Shown piece by piece: positions 44,555 through 58,663 of a stretch of 64,000 nucleotides of DNA. Both the position numbers and the translations under genes were made by a program. Every line of letters begins with the position of its first letter. The stretch's first letter is position 1. The notes below the pieces were generated by a model. The model did not search any database. It was not told the origin of the DNA and worked only from the letters and a program-made list of their open reading frames with translations. Origin of the DNA: Physella acuta (lineage: Eukaryota; Mollusca; Gastropoda; Physidae); the NCBI RefSeq assembly GCF_028476545.1, contig NW_026731690.1, positions 64,501 to 128,500 of the forward strand, in the 5' to 3' direction.

Positions 44555-45994
44555 GTATATATATATATGTATATATATATATATTGTATATATATATGTA
44601 TATATATACATATATCTATATATAAAATTTAAAACGGACTATCTCAGCTTCTTTCTTTTTGTTTTTAGGTTGAACCATTCACAATTCCGCCAAGATACTG
44701 GACTTATAATTTTGAAGGAAGCCTAAGAAGAGGTACAGCGGACCAGCCAAAAAACAGGAACACGATGAAAATCAAATTAGTTATCCGTGATGCCAGATGT
44801 TCAGATGACGGCACTTACATTTGTCGAGGGATGTATATTAGCTCTAACGGTCAACAAACAAACGTAAAAGGCTTGTACCAGAATCTCAGCATCGCCCATT
44901 GTGAAACTTACGCAGGGGAGATAATTCCAAGTATAGGCCCTAAAAGTTTACTATGATATTTCTTGTAAAAGCAAAAACAAGTAAACGTATTTAAAACCGA
45001 AGTTTCTAGTATAATATTATTTTTTATTATTTGTAGGATACAATATAGTACAGGATACAAATTCTACCACTATCACAAACACATATTTACGTTGAAAAAT
45101 GTACAATAGATTTTGGGTCCCTAATCAATACCGCAAAGAAGAAGTGCGCATCATGAAAGCCCACATCATATGTAGCGGCTTCTCAAGCAATGGACTGTTA
45201 TTTTTTAAAAAAGATTTTGCCCGCGACAGTGTGTGTTTGATTGTAGGGGAATAGAACTCGGCCTTAACCATAGTTTAAAAAATACAATTATAAATAACTT
45301 TTTAAAATATTTAAATACATTTGACGACAATTTTCGAGCCCCCTATTTGGTCCCTATCCCCTGCCCCATCCGCAACAGTACACTTTGGAGGATCGGTCAC
45401 AGTTGCGTGTCCCCTATGTGGCTGTCAAAGGGGAGCAACGACTCACAGAAGTCATTCAAATTTGAAGAGTTGCCTATATTTTACACTGCAGTTTGGGTAA
45501 TGTATTTTAATTTTTGCGAAAGAGCGTGGTATAATGACTGTAAAATAAAGATAATCGTACCGCAGCTACAGTATTTTTCTTTTAAAAACCAAATATCAAG
45601 GTAAAAATGCACGAAAATTAAATTAAATGTTTATAAAAATATTAATTATGGTCAGCCGTGGGACCCTAAACAGCCTGGACCCCCCCCCCCGGCATTGCGG
45701 GGTCTGGCGGCACTATAGTTCCGCCCCTGATACGAAATCTTGTATTGGAGCCACCATTTATTGTACTAAAAAGTAAACAAATCATGTGACGTCACTATTC
45801 ACTCAAAGTAAAGTCGTTTTTCTAATTTTTAAAATCCACCAATGAATAAATCAATAAATTAATTAACCTCTTTAAATAAATTTGAGATTAACAGTCTGTC
45901 TGAAGTCTGAAAACAAAAATTGTTCTCTACCTACATACTATTTTATAGCTCTATGCATATAGCAGATTCTCTCCAGTAGTCAATCAGACAAACA

Positions 45995-46059
<65 letters not shown>

Positions 46060-49000
46060 ACAAATAAATATTCAAAAATGTAAACAAACTAGAGTTTTAG
46101 TAGTATAGAGAAATATTTTAGTTTCTACTTCATAGTTGCGTAGCGGAATACTATAAAAATGGACCCGTATTGTCTGATAAGTCCCATGGCTATGTTGTGA
46201 TGTACCAGAATGTTGGTTAAGCTGTGATAAGGAACCCCACATTCAATATATAATATCGTTTGATCTTCATCTCAACACTTTACAAAACAACTATGCCTGT
46301 ATCGTTAGCTCAAAAAACATGTAGGATTTGGCTGCTTGAAAGCTGTTGTTTAATCCGTTGTTAGGCCTATAATCTTTTAAACCACCCACATGGATGTGTA
46401 CTCAGACAGAGATTTGTTTCTTGTGGATAAAATGTTGTGACGTGGCAAGTATAGAGCTCTAGTGGTGAAACAGTGGCGTAGGTACAGCGATGTTAGGGCT
46501 AGGGTTTGGATTTTGTAATAATAAGTAGCACCTTACTGGCGACTTCTTGGCGTTGATAAAACACAAACCTTCAAACATATGAGGCTGTTAGGTATTATGT
46601 CCATGTTATTTCATAATAAACAGAGTGCCCAAGACCTAAGGGGCAGATAAAGTAGAGCTCACCTGTTTCAATGACCTCGTCATACACGGTGATAGTGCGG
46701 GTTGCACAATGCCCAGCCGATTTTGTTTCCCTAAAGTGAATCAGCTGACCATCTGGCCTGAGTGGACTCAGTTGCATCCTACAACATCGAGCCCGAAATC
46801 TGAACTCGAGACTTTTGAGTTAGCAGTCGCAAGCTCTACCAGTGAACCAAGCTGCACAAGAAAAGTGAGTTTTTGAAAATAACGGTACCAGTTAAAGTAG
46901 AGTTCACATGTTTCAGTTATCCCGACATATGAAAGAAAAGTGTGATCGTCACTATGCCCAGCCGTCTTTTATTTCACTAAAGTGAGTCAGGCATCTATCA
47001 GAGCTGGGTAGACAGAGACAAAAATTCAAACACTAGAATTTCGAGTAAGCAGTTGTATTCTCTATCATCCGACCACACCGTTAACACCTTACCTCTAATG
47101 ATGATTGCTATCTCATTACTGACAACTAGAGTTAACTTATTTTTTCTCGATTAAATCTATCCAAATCTCCCCCTGCATTCCTACTAGCATCACCTCTGCC
47201 TTCCAAAGCCACGTCTATTGTAACACAGACTAGACTCCATTTAAAACAAAAAGACTGGTTAACTCACATTTTATATTTAGCTACGCCATTTGGTAAAATT
47301 AATGTTTCATGACGACAATAGTCCTGCATTTCAAAATGAACTACCGCATTTTATACGGGTTGGAGATGGTAATACTGTGTTGGTCAAAAGGTTGTATTTT
47401 TTCTTTTCCCATACATTTTTGTTTGAAAATTTCATTAAATAAAAAAGTAAATATTTTGTATAACTGTTAAAATTGTGTTAAATTTAGTTGCAATTGTCTA
47501 ATAAAAGAGTAGATGGATTACTTTAATTGAAAAATATTTTAAAAATAAATTTTTATTTAGCAATTAATGACAGATTATCGTTTTAGTGAACGGTCAAAGT
47601 AGTAGAGATGATATCGTCAGCCCAAGTGTAGTTGAGGCTAGAGGAACGTTTACTGTGACATGTGACGCGTCACGTGCTGGTGTACCAACAAATGCTACAA
47701 CAGTTGCTCATTTATTTATTACACACAGACGTGGGACAATATATCGAGATTTAGCAATATACAGCATATATGTATATCCATACGAGATAAAAGTAAGTAT
47801 TTTAATTAAAAACTGCAACTGTAACATCTTTTAAAGGGTAATGTCTCACGTAAACCTACGAGTACACGCACACAAATACATTTCTTGACATATATATCCT
47901 AACGTGAGCTAATTTTTTAAAAACTTGTTTATTTTGTCTCTCACTATGACCGTGACCATAAAAAAATTCATAAAAAAAGTTTTAATAACAAACTTTTATG
48001 TACTAATACACTAAAAAGATAAACTAAATAGGTTTCTATAAATATATTGTAATATAATACACTACTATGTATATAACTATAAAGAAAAGCGTGGGTCGCT
48101 TCCTAAATATTAGTAAAAGTATCCAATAAATAATATAAGAACCCACGCTGTTCTTTATAAACCATTTAAAAATATTGCATGATGAAGTACAGTTTTTTTA
48201 TTATATGCATGTTTTCCACACTTACTCAGAATCTATACATCTTTATATTTTAGACATGCCGTTCCAGCCAAAAAAAAAAAAAAATAAAAAAAATAAAACC
48301 CAAACGCAAACATAACAAAAACGCAATCATTGACTCAAAAGCAAACACAAACCCAAAAACAAACACAATCACTAACATCAATCCAAACGCAAACACTAAA
48401 GCAAACGCAATATCATACGCAAACAAAATAGCAAACACCAACGCAAACACAAAAAAACAAACACAACCAAAACTCAAACACTAACGCAATTAAAAATGCA
48501 AACATAAACACAAACAGAAACGAAAACACAAACACAAATACGAACGAGCACAAAAACGTAAACGCAAGCCTAAACTTAAACAATAATACAAACATAAATG
48601 CAAACATAAACACATAGTGCTCACAGTGTAGCACGGGGTGCCAAATCACACTTTGACGGGGCGCCGTCGGAACCACCCGGTATTCGATATAGTGAAAGAA
48701 TATAGAAACCCTTCTTATCAATAGTCAATCGCACTGTTTAAAACAAACGTATACGCTATGAAGCTAACTTGAAGGCCCTGGGGGTGGGGCAAAATAGAAC
48801 CCTGTTGGGGCCAGAGGACGCCCTGGATTCGATTTTCGTGAAGGACTGTAGTAACCCTTTTTTAAAAATTCATTTTCCTAATTTATCAAGGGGTGTAATA
48901 AGTGCTAAATGTTCAGACATAATTATAATTTTTGAGAGCGCCCCTATACGTCCTTGACACATGGGCGGTCACCAAAGTGTTGTACCATATTATTTTGGTG

Positions 49001-50757
49001 AGTGATTAATGTATACTCAAGGTTTTCATGCGGTAGTTAGGCAAACACGTGTCCCGATATTTATGTTCCAAGCGCAGGCATTGTTTACATTTAAATAACT
49101 TAATTTTAGAAAACAACTTCACGATTCTAAGAATATATGATTGGTAACGCATGGATGAAACCCTTCTAATATATTTCGCCGGACTTTCTTCTATTCCCGC
49201 GGCAACGCGCGGGGACGGGTACGCTAGTATAAATGGTTCCCAGAAAGAACCGCAACGGAAAAAAGCGCAACGGAAAAAAGCGCAAAACAAAAAGCGCAAC
49301 GGAAAAAAGCGCAAAGAGAAAAGAGCGCAACGGAAAAAAGCGCAAACGGAAAAAAGCGCAAACGGAAAAAAGCGCAAACAGAAAAAAAGCGCAAACAGAA
49401 AAATTCGCAACCAGAAAAAACACAACGAAAAATGTGCAAAAGAGAAATTTAGCACAAAGACCATATGGACTAGATGACACATTTACGCGTGGGGACGGGT
49501 ACGCTAGTATAAATGTTTCCCAGAAAGAACCGCAACGGAAAAAAGCGCAAAGAGAAAAAAGCGCACACAGAAAAAAGCGCAAACAAAAAAAGCACAAACG
49601 GAAAAAAGCGCAAACAGAAAAAAGAGCAAACGGAAAAAAACGCAAAGAGAAAAAAAGCGCAAACAGAAAAAAACGCAAAGAGAAAAAAGCGCAAACGGAA
49701 AAAAAACGCAAAGAGAAAAAAGCGCACACAGAAAAAAGCGCAAACGGAAAAAAGCGCAAACGGAAAAAAGCGCAAACAGAAAAAAGAGCAAACGGAAAAA
49801 AACGCAAAGAGAAAAAAGCGCACACAGAAAAAAACGCACACAGAAAAAAGCGCAAACGGAAAAAAGCGCAAACGGAAAAAAGCGCAAACAGAAAAAAGCG
49901 CAAACGGAAAAAAAGCGCAAACAGAAAAAAGCGCAAACGGAAAAAAGCGCAAACAGAAAAAAGCGCACACAGAAAAAAGCGCAAAGAGAAAAAAGCGCAA
50001 ACGAAAAAAAGCGCAAACAGAAAAAAGCGCAAACCGAAAAAAGCGCAAACAGAAAAATTCGCAACCAGAAAGCGTACCACTACCATGTTCATTCCCATCA
50101 CCACGATACAGGCGATTATCACTTTACACAATGCCTATTATTTTCTTGGTCAATAATTATTCAACTACTATTCTCGTATAAATAAACATAAAACTATCCT
50201 TGAAATCGACATTACACGAAGTATCTCTCACATTATTCTCCCTAGTCCGAACTACCTAGCTTGCATACCATAACAACCCGTTCCTATGGCAAAACTTCAC
50301 TCTCTTTCATCAGCGTCATCAAACATGCATTCGTTATATTTCTCGCAACAACATTCATTCGCACCAAAATACCTGATAAAACACACATCATAGCAATGAT
50401 GTATTTACTATTATTTCATAATGACGCACCTACCTACCTACCAACCTACCTCACTCACAACCTACCTACCTACCTACCTACCTACCTACCTACCTACCTT
50501 CCTGTCTACATGCAAACCTGCCTATATACCTACCTACCTACCTGCCTGCCTACCTGCCTGCCTAACTGCCTGCCTACCTACTTATCTACTTGCCTACCTG
50601 CCTGCCTGCCAACTACCTACCTACCTGCCTACTTACCTACCTACCTGCCATGCAAACCTGCCTAACTACCTGCTGGCCTGCCTGCCTGCCTACCTGCCTG
50701 CCTACCTAACTACCTGCCTACCTACCTGCCTGCCTGCCTACCCACCTACCTAATTAC

Positions 50758-50830
<73 letters not shown>

Positions 50831-51201
50831 TTGATGTATGTTTAAACAAGGAATGGTGTGAACGAATATTAGTGCGAAAGTTAATGACGCATTGAATAGT
50901 TACGCGGTTCGAAAGAATGTGACGTTTTAGTGTAGGTTCGTTGTTGTCGGGGAAAGAAGTTAAAAAGTACACTTGTTCTTGTTGTGTTAGAGTGATGTCG
51001 TAATGTAGTCCAGTCTTAGTATAGTTCGTTCAAGTCGTCCTTTGTAATGCAATAAATAGTCAAATTAATGTCATCCTGTCGAATCATTTGTATACCTTGA
51101 TGTCGTCGTGCTTTGGGATGAACTACTGAATGGCTAGACAGAATATAAAGGTAGTGTTGACCCTCTCATGTAGAGCCCTACATTACATAGTTATTCAGTT
51201 T

Positions 51202-51285
<84 letters not shown>

Positions 51286-52942
51286 TGAGGGGTCCAAGGG
51301 GGGGGGGGGGGTTATAACCCCCCTAACCCCCCCCCCCCCACCGTGCCTACGCCACTGCAAATAAGTATTCGCATAGCTTTAGAGTAGCGTCCCTTTTGTT
51401 TACATGTTTTCATTACCCTTCAAACAAAAGTCTATTTTAGTTATATTGAGATTAAAGAATGTAGATAAATAGTACACACAATTCTGTAGAATAGGAACGA
51501 TTGGGAGGGAAGTGACATTTAGCGCAGGAAATTTAGAGGATAGGTAGGGTATAATAAATGGTGGAGTTAGGAAAGTTAAGGGGTCCATTCTCTAATAGGC
51601 AGTCTATGTCTCTTTCGTACTTTCGTGTTGGTTTATTGTCGAACCTGTCCTCACCTCACATCACAACAGTTGGCTGACGCTTACCGTGTAATGTTAAAAT
51701 AAATAGCATGTAATTGAGTTAGTTCGAAGTGAGTTTTCAAACAAGCCCAACACACTAATTAAAGTTGTCGCAAAATGTAACTTATTTGTAACATATGTCA
51801 ATAATATCAATGAATTTTCATTAAAAAAAAAGATGTCTAGTAATGTTTACGAAACTTACGAACTTCGCCGATACTTTTTTGGTGGGTAGGTGGGTAAGTG
51901 AGTAGGCGGGTAGGTGGGTAAGTGGGTAGGTGGGTAGGTGGGTAGTAGGTAAGTAGGTAGGTGCGTCATGGTGTGAAAAAAATATTAAATACATAATTGT
52001 TATTTTGGTGCGAATGAATGTTGTTACGAAAGATATGACGAATGCATGTTCGATGACGCGGATGAAAGAGAGTGTAGTTTTGCCATAGGAACGGGTTGTT
52101 ATGGTATGCAAGCTAGGTAGTTCGAACTAGGGAGAATGTGAAAGATACTACGTGTAATGTCAATAGTTTTATGTTTATTTATACGAGAATAGTAGTTGAA
52201 TAATTATTGACCAAGAAAATAATAGGCATTGTGTAAAGCGATTATCGCCTGTATCATGGTGATAGAAATGCACATGGTAGTGGTATGCTTTAAATGGTAG
52301 TAGATCACGTGATCAAACACGACACTCTCACAGCAGCCCTAACAGTCATGTATACATGTGCAATCTAGTCCATATAGGTCTCTGTGCTAAATTTCTCGTT
52401 TGCACATTTTTAGTTGTTTTTTTCTGGTTGCGCTTTTTTCCGTTTGCGCTTTTTTCTATGTGCGCTTTTTTCTGGTTGCGCTTTTTTCCGTTTGCGCTTT
52501 TTTCTCTTTGCGCTTTTTTCTGTGTGCGCTTTTTTCTCTTTGCGCTTTTTACCGTTTGCGCTTTTTTCCCTTTGCGCTTTTTTCCGTATGCGCTTTTTTC
52601 TGTTTGCGCTTTTTTCCGTTTGCGCTTTTTTCTGTTTGCGCTTTTTTCCGTTTGCGCTTTTTTCTGTTTGCGCTTTTTTCCGTTTGCGCTTTTTTCTGTT
52701 TGCGCTTTTTTCCGTTTGCGCTTTTTTCTCTTTGCGCTTTTTACCGTTTGCGCTTTTTTCTCTTTGCACTTTTTTCCGTATGCGCTTTTTTCTGTTTGCG
52801 CTTTTTTCCGTTTGCGCTTTTTTCTGTTTGCGCTTTTTTCCGTTTGCGCTTTTTTCTGTTTGCGTTTTTTTCCGTTGCGCTTTTTGTTTTGCGCTTTTTT
52901 CCGTTGCGCTTTTTTCCGTTGCGGTTCATTCCGGCCCCACCA

Positions 52943-53033
<91 letters not shown>

Positions 53034-53056
53034 CACATATACACATATATATATAT

Positions 53057-53140
<84 letters not shown>

Positions 53141-53141
53141 G

Positions 53142-53174
<33 letters not shown>

Positions 53175-56100
53175 TGTATATATATATGTATATATATACA
53201 TATATCTATATATAAAATTTAAAACGGACTATCTCAGCTTCTTTCTTTTTGTTTTTAGGTTGAACCATTCACAATTCCGCGAAGAGACTGGACTTATAAT
53301 TTTGAAGGAAGCCTAAGAAGAGGTACAGCGGACCAGCCAAAAAACAGGAACACGATGAAAATCAAATTAGTTATCCGTGATGCCAGATGTGCAGATGACG
53401 GCACTTACATTTGTCGAGGGATGTATATTAGCTCTAACGGTCAACAAACAAACGTAAAAGGCTTGTACCAGAATCTCTCTGTCCTAGGCAAGTATATTAC
53501 ATTCTGAATTAGAGCATATTAACTGTGGTATATAATGGAATTTTAACAGTAATTTATTTACTTTGTAACAAACATGAATGCCCATTTTCACTTTCTCGTG
53601 TACGAAGTATAGGGGAATTATTGTAATCGTGCAAAAATAGAAATCGAGACTTTTTCAAAGCTCGACGTTTAACACCTTTCTGAGTCAGAAAAATGTAGCT
53701 TTTCCATTTTTTTCAGTATGTCTCTCTGTGTGTGTATATGTGTGTGTCTGTGTCTGTGAACACGATAACTTGAGTACTGTTACAGCTATGTTGATGAAGT
53801 TTATAAATATTACATCGAATTTGTAGTTCTGTTTAAACTTTTCAGCGATTTCCGATAATCAGAAATGGAACTTATGCTACTTTTGTTGGAGAAAAAATAT
53901 TTTATAAAATTAATTTGGGTCAAAACGCAATGTGCTTTACTCCACGTTTAACGATAATAGTATATTATAAGAAATAACTCAATAGCTAAAAATCCGACAC
54001 ATTTAATATAACATAGGCTACCAATACCTATTAGAAAAATACAATTATATACATTATTATTCAATACAACACCATATTGAATGCACACACTGATTAAAAG
54101 ACTTAAAAGATTTAATTAAAAACCGCCTGTTCAAGTGTTATAATGGTTTTTTTTTTAGAGTAAATTGTATTAGTTTGTCCGAGAAAATCGTATACATTTT
54201 ATAGCGTAACTTCTGAGAATCAGTTTTATAAAATCTAGATCTTAATCAAATTTGAATGAAATATAGTTCACTTCTTTATATTCTAAAATGGAAGATAACG
54301 CCATTAGTTTTGTGTTTTATCCAACATATTTTTTTCAACAAAAGTCCGTATTTTTAATTTTTTACATATAACGCTGAAGATACTGATCTCTTAGGCCCGG
54401 GGCATGCGGACAGAAGGAGAGACAGATTGTGTGTGTGTGTGTTAGAGAGAGAGAGAGAAGTGAGCACATGGTCTTTTATATATTAGGATTTTAAAAAGTT
54501 TAGGTATTTGATTAAATTCATGTCAATATCACGTAGTGTTATATAAAAATATTCGTAAAAGTTTTGGGAAGATCATTCCCGCTTCATTTAAATGAGTTAT
54601 TTAAAATCAATTAATTAAATAACACTATAGTAATATTTTGAAAAAAAATCGTTAAACTTGAAGCATGTATTAAAAATAAACTTTACTATAATAAGGACAA
54701 TATTTTTTTCTTGCCTAAACTATCGGCGTAAAAATTTAAATTCAAATTTGATATTCACTTTTTGATATTCACTTTTTGATTTTCACTTTTTGATTTTCAC
54801 TTTTTGATACTATTTAATATGTATTTTTTAAAAATATTTATGCACCTCTGGATATTCACTTTTTGAGATTCCATTTTTGAAATGTACTTTTTAATATAAA
54901 CTTTGTGATAAACTCTTTTTGCTATGATCTCTTTGAAATGCACTTATTGAAAACATATTTTAGGCGGTTAAAAAAGCACATACTTTAGCCTCAGAATATT
55001 TTCAATTTTCAATTTAAACAGTTGGAAGAAAAATGACTTTCTACTTGAATCCCATGAATAATACTGGACTGGGTCCATTTGAGTCCGTTCATCGACCAGG
55101 CTCAAGTGTTAGTATATATTGCAGCATTGAAGTAAGTACAGTCGCATTTAAAACAGCTGTAATAACAAAAAAAAAAGAATTTTTTACGCCATCTAAAATA
55201 TGTAAGGGCAAAGTGGTGAGAAGCGGAAAATGTTGTGTATTTTTAGACCAAAATTCCATTGTACCCGCAAAAAAAAGAACACTTTAAACTAAGCTTTTGA
55301 TGCAAAATACTTCCTACACCAGTAATTTGTTAGTTTAAGCTGCACAAAGAAGTTCTTTAAAAAAATATGATTTGTATCTTCCCAATCCCTTAGACAGCGT
55401 CTCCTTTTTTGTATCCTGACTTGCCTGTGGTTAAGTTAAATTCTTTATTCATTTTATGATTTTATCAAATCTTTTTTTGTATTTTCTTTTTGTGTTACTT
55501 ACAACATAGATTTTTTAAATGTAAAAAGCAAACCTCGCTTTCGCAAGAAGTGGGATAAGATGTCCCACTTCTCATCACAACCGCTCAGTATATCACATCA
55601 AGTTGTCATTTTAATGGAATAGTTATAACTTTATAGTTAAAAAAATTATCAATATTTTATTCACTTAAATATCTATCCATTAATTGTTGTAAAAAAATTG
55701 ACTATGCCTCTTCTCGTCCCCCCACTGCCCCTCCAAGTCCCACATCTCACGAACATAATAACTTAAAAATTTTGCGTCATATAAACCTTCATTTGCTACC
55801 CAGAGTCTAATCAACTATGATAAACCTTGAACAATACCATCTTTTAGTCACTGGGGAAGTTTGTGGTTTTTCTTAGACAGGCAAAAGGAAAACAAATTAG
55901 ATTATAAATTGTTGCTCAAAGGACATGTGAAAGAGAGATAACTGTTCTAGACGCAGGACAATATCAGCCCTTCTTATCTACACCAAAACACTTGTTTAAT
56001 GCATATCTATTGAACAGCTTGTTTATTTATTATCGTTTCTCTGAACGTTGACTATTATTTCAGGGACAAAACAACGTAACCTTTCAATGGAAAATTGGCA

Positions 56101-58616
56101 GCAAATTGAATAATTTCAGTAGCATTTCTCTATACCCTGCACTAAACCCAATATTTGAGAGAGTCGAGGTAGAACCAGCTTGTTCCCGCTACCGTCATTC
56201 GTCAACACTAAAGTTTCAAATAGAATACAAGTATGATGGCTACATGTTTGTGTGTGAGGCTACAGAAAACAACAAGGACACTGTTGTTGGGAACATGACA
56301 ATATACACCCAAATAGGTATATATTTATGTAGCGCCCGAACTTTAAATTACAACAGCAATCAGTATTTTGCAATTTAATTTAAACTTAATAATACATACA
56401 ATATAGTTATTCGTAAAGGTTGCTAGGAAAATTATACAACTAATTAATACATTACTGAATTCTAAAGTAAATCAACGTTTTAATAGTAATAACGTTTTGA
56501 CAACATAAATATTTAGCACAAATTGTTTATCTCCGTTTTTATTCATGTTGTACACTTTTTTACAAATGTAAATAAATTAAATTCAAAAACTATATACAAT
56601 TATTTTCAGAATTCCTCAAAATAAATATATATTGTGAAAATCAACGTATTTATTTTAATAAAGTTTTGATAACATACATTTTTAGCATCTATTTTTTATC
56701 TCCGTTTACATTCATGTTTTACCCTTTTGTACAAGTGTAAAAAATTAAATACAAAAACAATTTTAAAATATTTTCAGGGACAGAGGCAGCCCATACTGGG
56801 TATGAATGGCAACAATATAATTGTTCTAGTTTGTATTGATTTTCTAATAAATGCTTTTCTTTTAAAATACCAGTCTGAGAGCTATGATAAGTTAAGTTGG
56901 AAATTCAATATTAGGGTTTGATTAGTTTGGTTGACGGTTTGAATTAAAATATGTTTAAAATATGTAAAGGCACATCAGATGTCTAATATACATGCAAAAA
57001 TTCTTAGTAATTTTTTTATTACTTTAAGTTTATTAGATCTTTAGTCTAAAGAAAATAAAAGATATCGAATTGTACCTCTACTGTCTTTAATTTATGAAAA
57101 TACCTAAATTAACCGTTTTATTACTATTTACACCAATAGTTACCTTAAAGTTTTACACGCCCAGTCGCAATGTGAAATTTAAGCATTTTATACTTGCAAT
57201 AATATACGACTGGTATAATTTAACCCATGTATTGTATAATTTTTAGTCAAAGAATAAGTGATCAGCTTCTCAGCCCAAGTGTAGTTGAGACTGGAGGAAC
57301 TTTTACTGTGACATGTGACGCGTCACGTGCTGGTGTTCCAACAACTGCTACAACAGTTCGGACGCTGGTGATTGAGTGGTCAGATGGTACACAGCAGCTT
57401 AAACCTTTAGCAAGATACGGACATAATGGTACTCAATACGATGCTAAGGTAACTCGTTCATGTAGTTTATATAGTTTATAATGGAAGTTGAATTAAATTT
57501 TACGTTGTCATTTTTAGTATGCTTCAAATGAAACGAATAAAACATAATACATTGACATTATTTAAATCTAATTTGATATAGTGAATTTTTTACTGTAAAC
57601 GTAAGAGTATCTAATTTATGTCAGTTTGTGATTGACAATGGTGATGTTTATTAACCATGAGTACCCGTCTCACGTAAATTATAAGCCTATATATTTTTAA
57701 TGTCATACTTGTTATGAAAAAATATAAAATAGTCATTGGTCAATACGCTATGTGCTTTACTACACGTTGAACGATATTGGTGAAAAAGTAAAAAAAAAAT
57801 TATTACAAAAAAAGCTAAAACCCAATTATATACATTATTAGTCAACCAGTATTGAATGCATACACTGATTTAGGTACTTAAATTATTTCGTAAAAAAACT
57901 GGTTTTCAATTGTATTTATGTTATTTGTCAAAGTAATTTTTATTACTTTAGATCTAGAAAATTGTAAACATTTCATAGTGTACGTCGTGATAAGTAAATC
58001 TATAGATCTAAATCAAACGTGAATGAAATATTCCCTTTCATCACATTCTAAAATTGGAAGATGACGCCATTAGTGTTGTGTTGTTGTGTATTTTCTGTAG
58101 TTTAAACATGCGACATCTTCTTCTTCTTCTTCGTTCTTAATTTTTAGTGTTGGGAGGGATCTAGCCTTATCTGCCAGAGGGTTTGAACTCGAGACTTTTT
58201 TTTCGAATTTACCAACCATGAGCTTTGCCGACTCAACCATGCTTCCATCACAATTAAGGATTACGTGTCAACTGGTTATGCGCCATTGAGGCCATTGACT
58301 CCGATTTCAGCCTGCTTTTCTTTTTGGATTTGCTTCCATTGACTTTGTCCAACCAAGAACAAACTACAAGACAGCAGTTGTTTGATTTTGGAGTTGTCTC
58401 TCATTGTTTTTTTTGCGTTTTTGTCAGAACGATAAACTTTATTGGGGTTCCATAATTAAAAGTGTGTTTCTTCATTTGAATATGCCTTTCTTTATATTTT
58501 CCTTCTTTAAGTAAAATTTAGTTTATACATTTAAAACATCCGCCGTATTATTATCAACAAAAGTCCCTATCATTAATAAAAATGTCCGTATCCAAAATAA
58601 AATAGAAAATACATGT

Positions 58617-58663
<47 letters not shown>

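Larger units (their letters stand above)
36290..44887 (+). repeat. tandem segmental duplication, copy 2 (8598 bp), mosaic
   Basis: It has the same content and order as copy 1. Left of about 42614 its variants match copy 3; right of about 43160 they match copy 1. Length differences come from the poly-A run, the GCGCAAACGG array and TA tracts. Confidence 0.98.
44888..53477 (+). repeat. tandem segmental duplication, copy 3 (8590 bp)
   Basis: It has the same content as copies 1 and 2, but runs on without a joint into the native end of exon B (CTCTCTGTCCTAG). It is therefore the right-hand ancestral copy. Its right half has many private changes. Confidence 0.98.

Noticed and set aside
27878-53477. 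Assembly error as the cause of the three 8.5-kb copies
   Set aside because: The copies differ at many single bases and in array lengths, with a consistent mosaic pattern and clean joints. A collapsed or duplicated contig would not give this, although read depth should confirm it.
56778-56851. Terminal exon reading [19 protein letters not shown] followed by AATAAA
   Set aside because: Possible, but the same acceptor with a donor 22 nt later matches the linker L' exactly in length and phase and leads on to A', so the linker reading is preferred.
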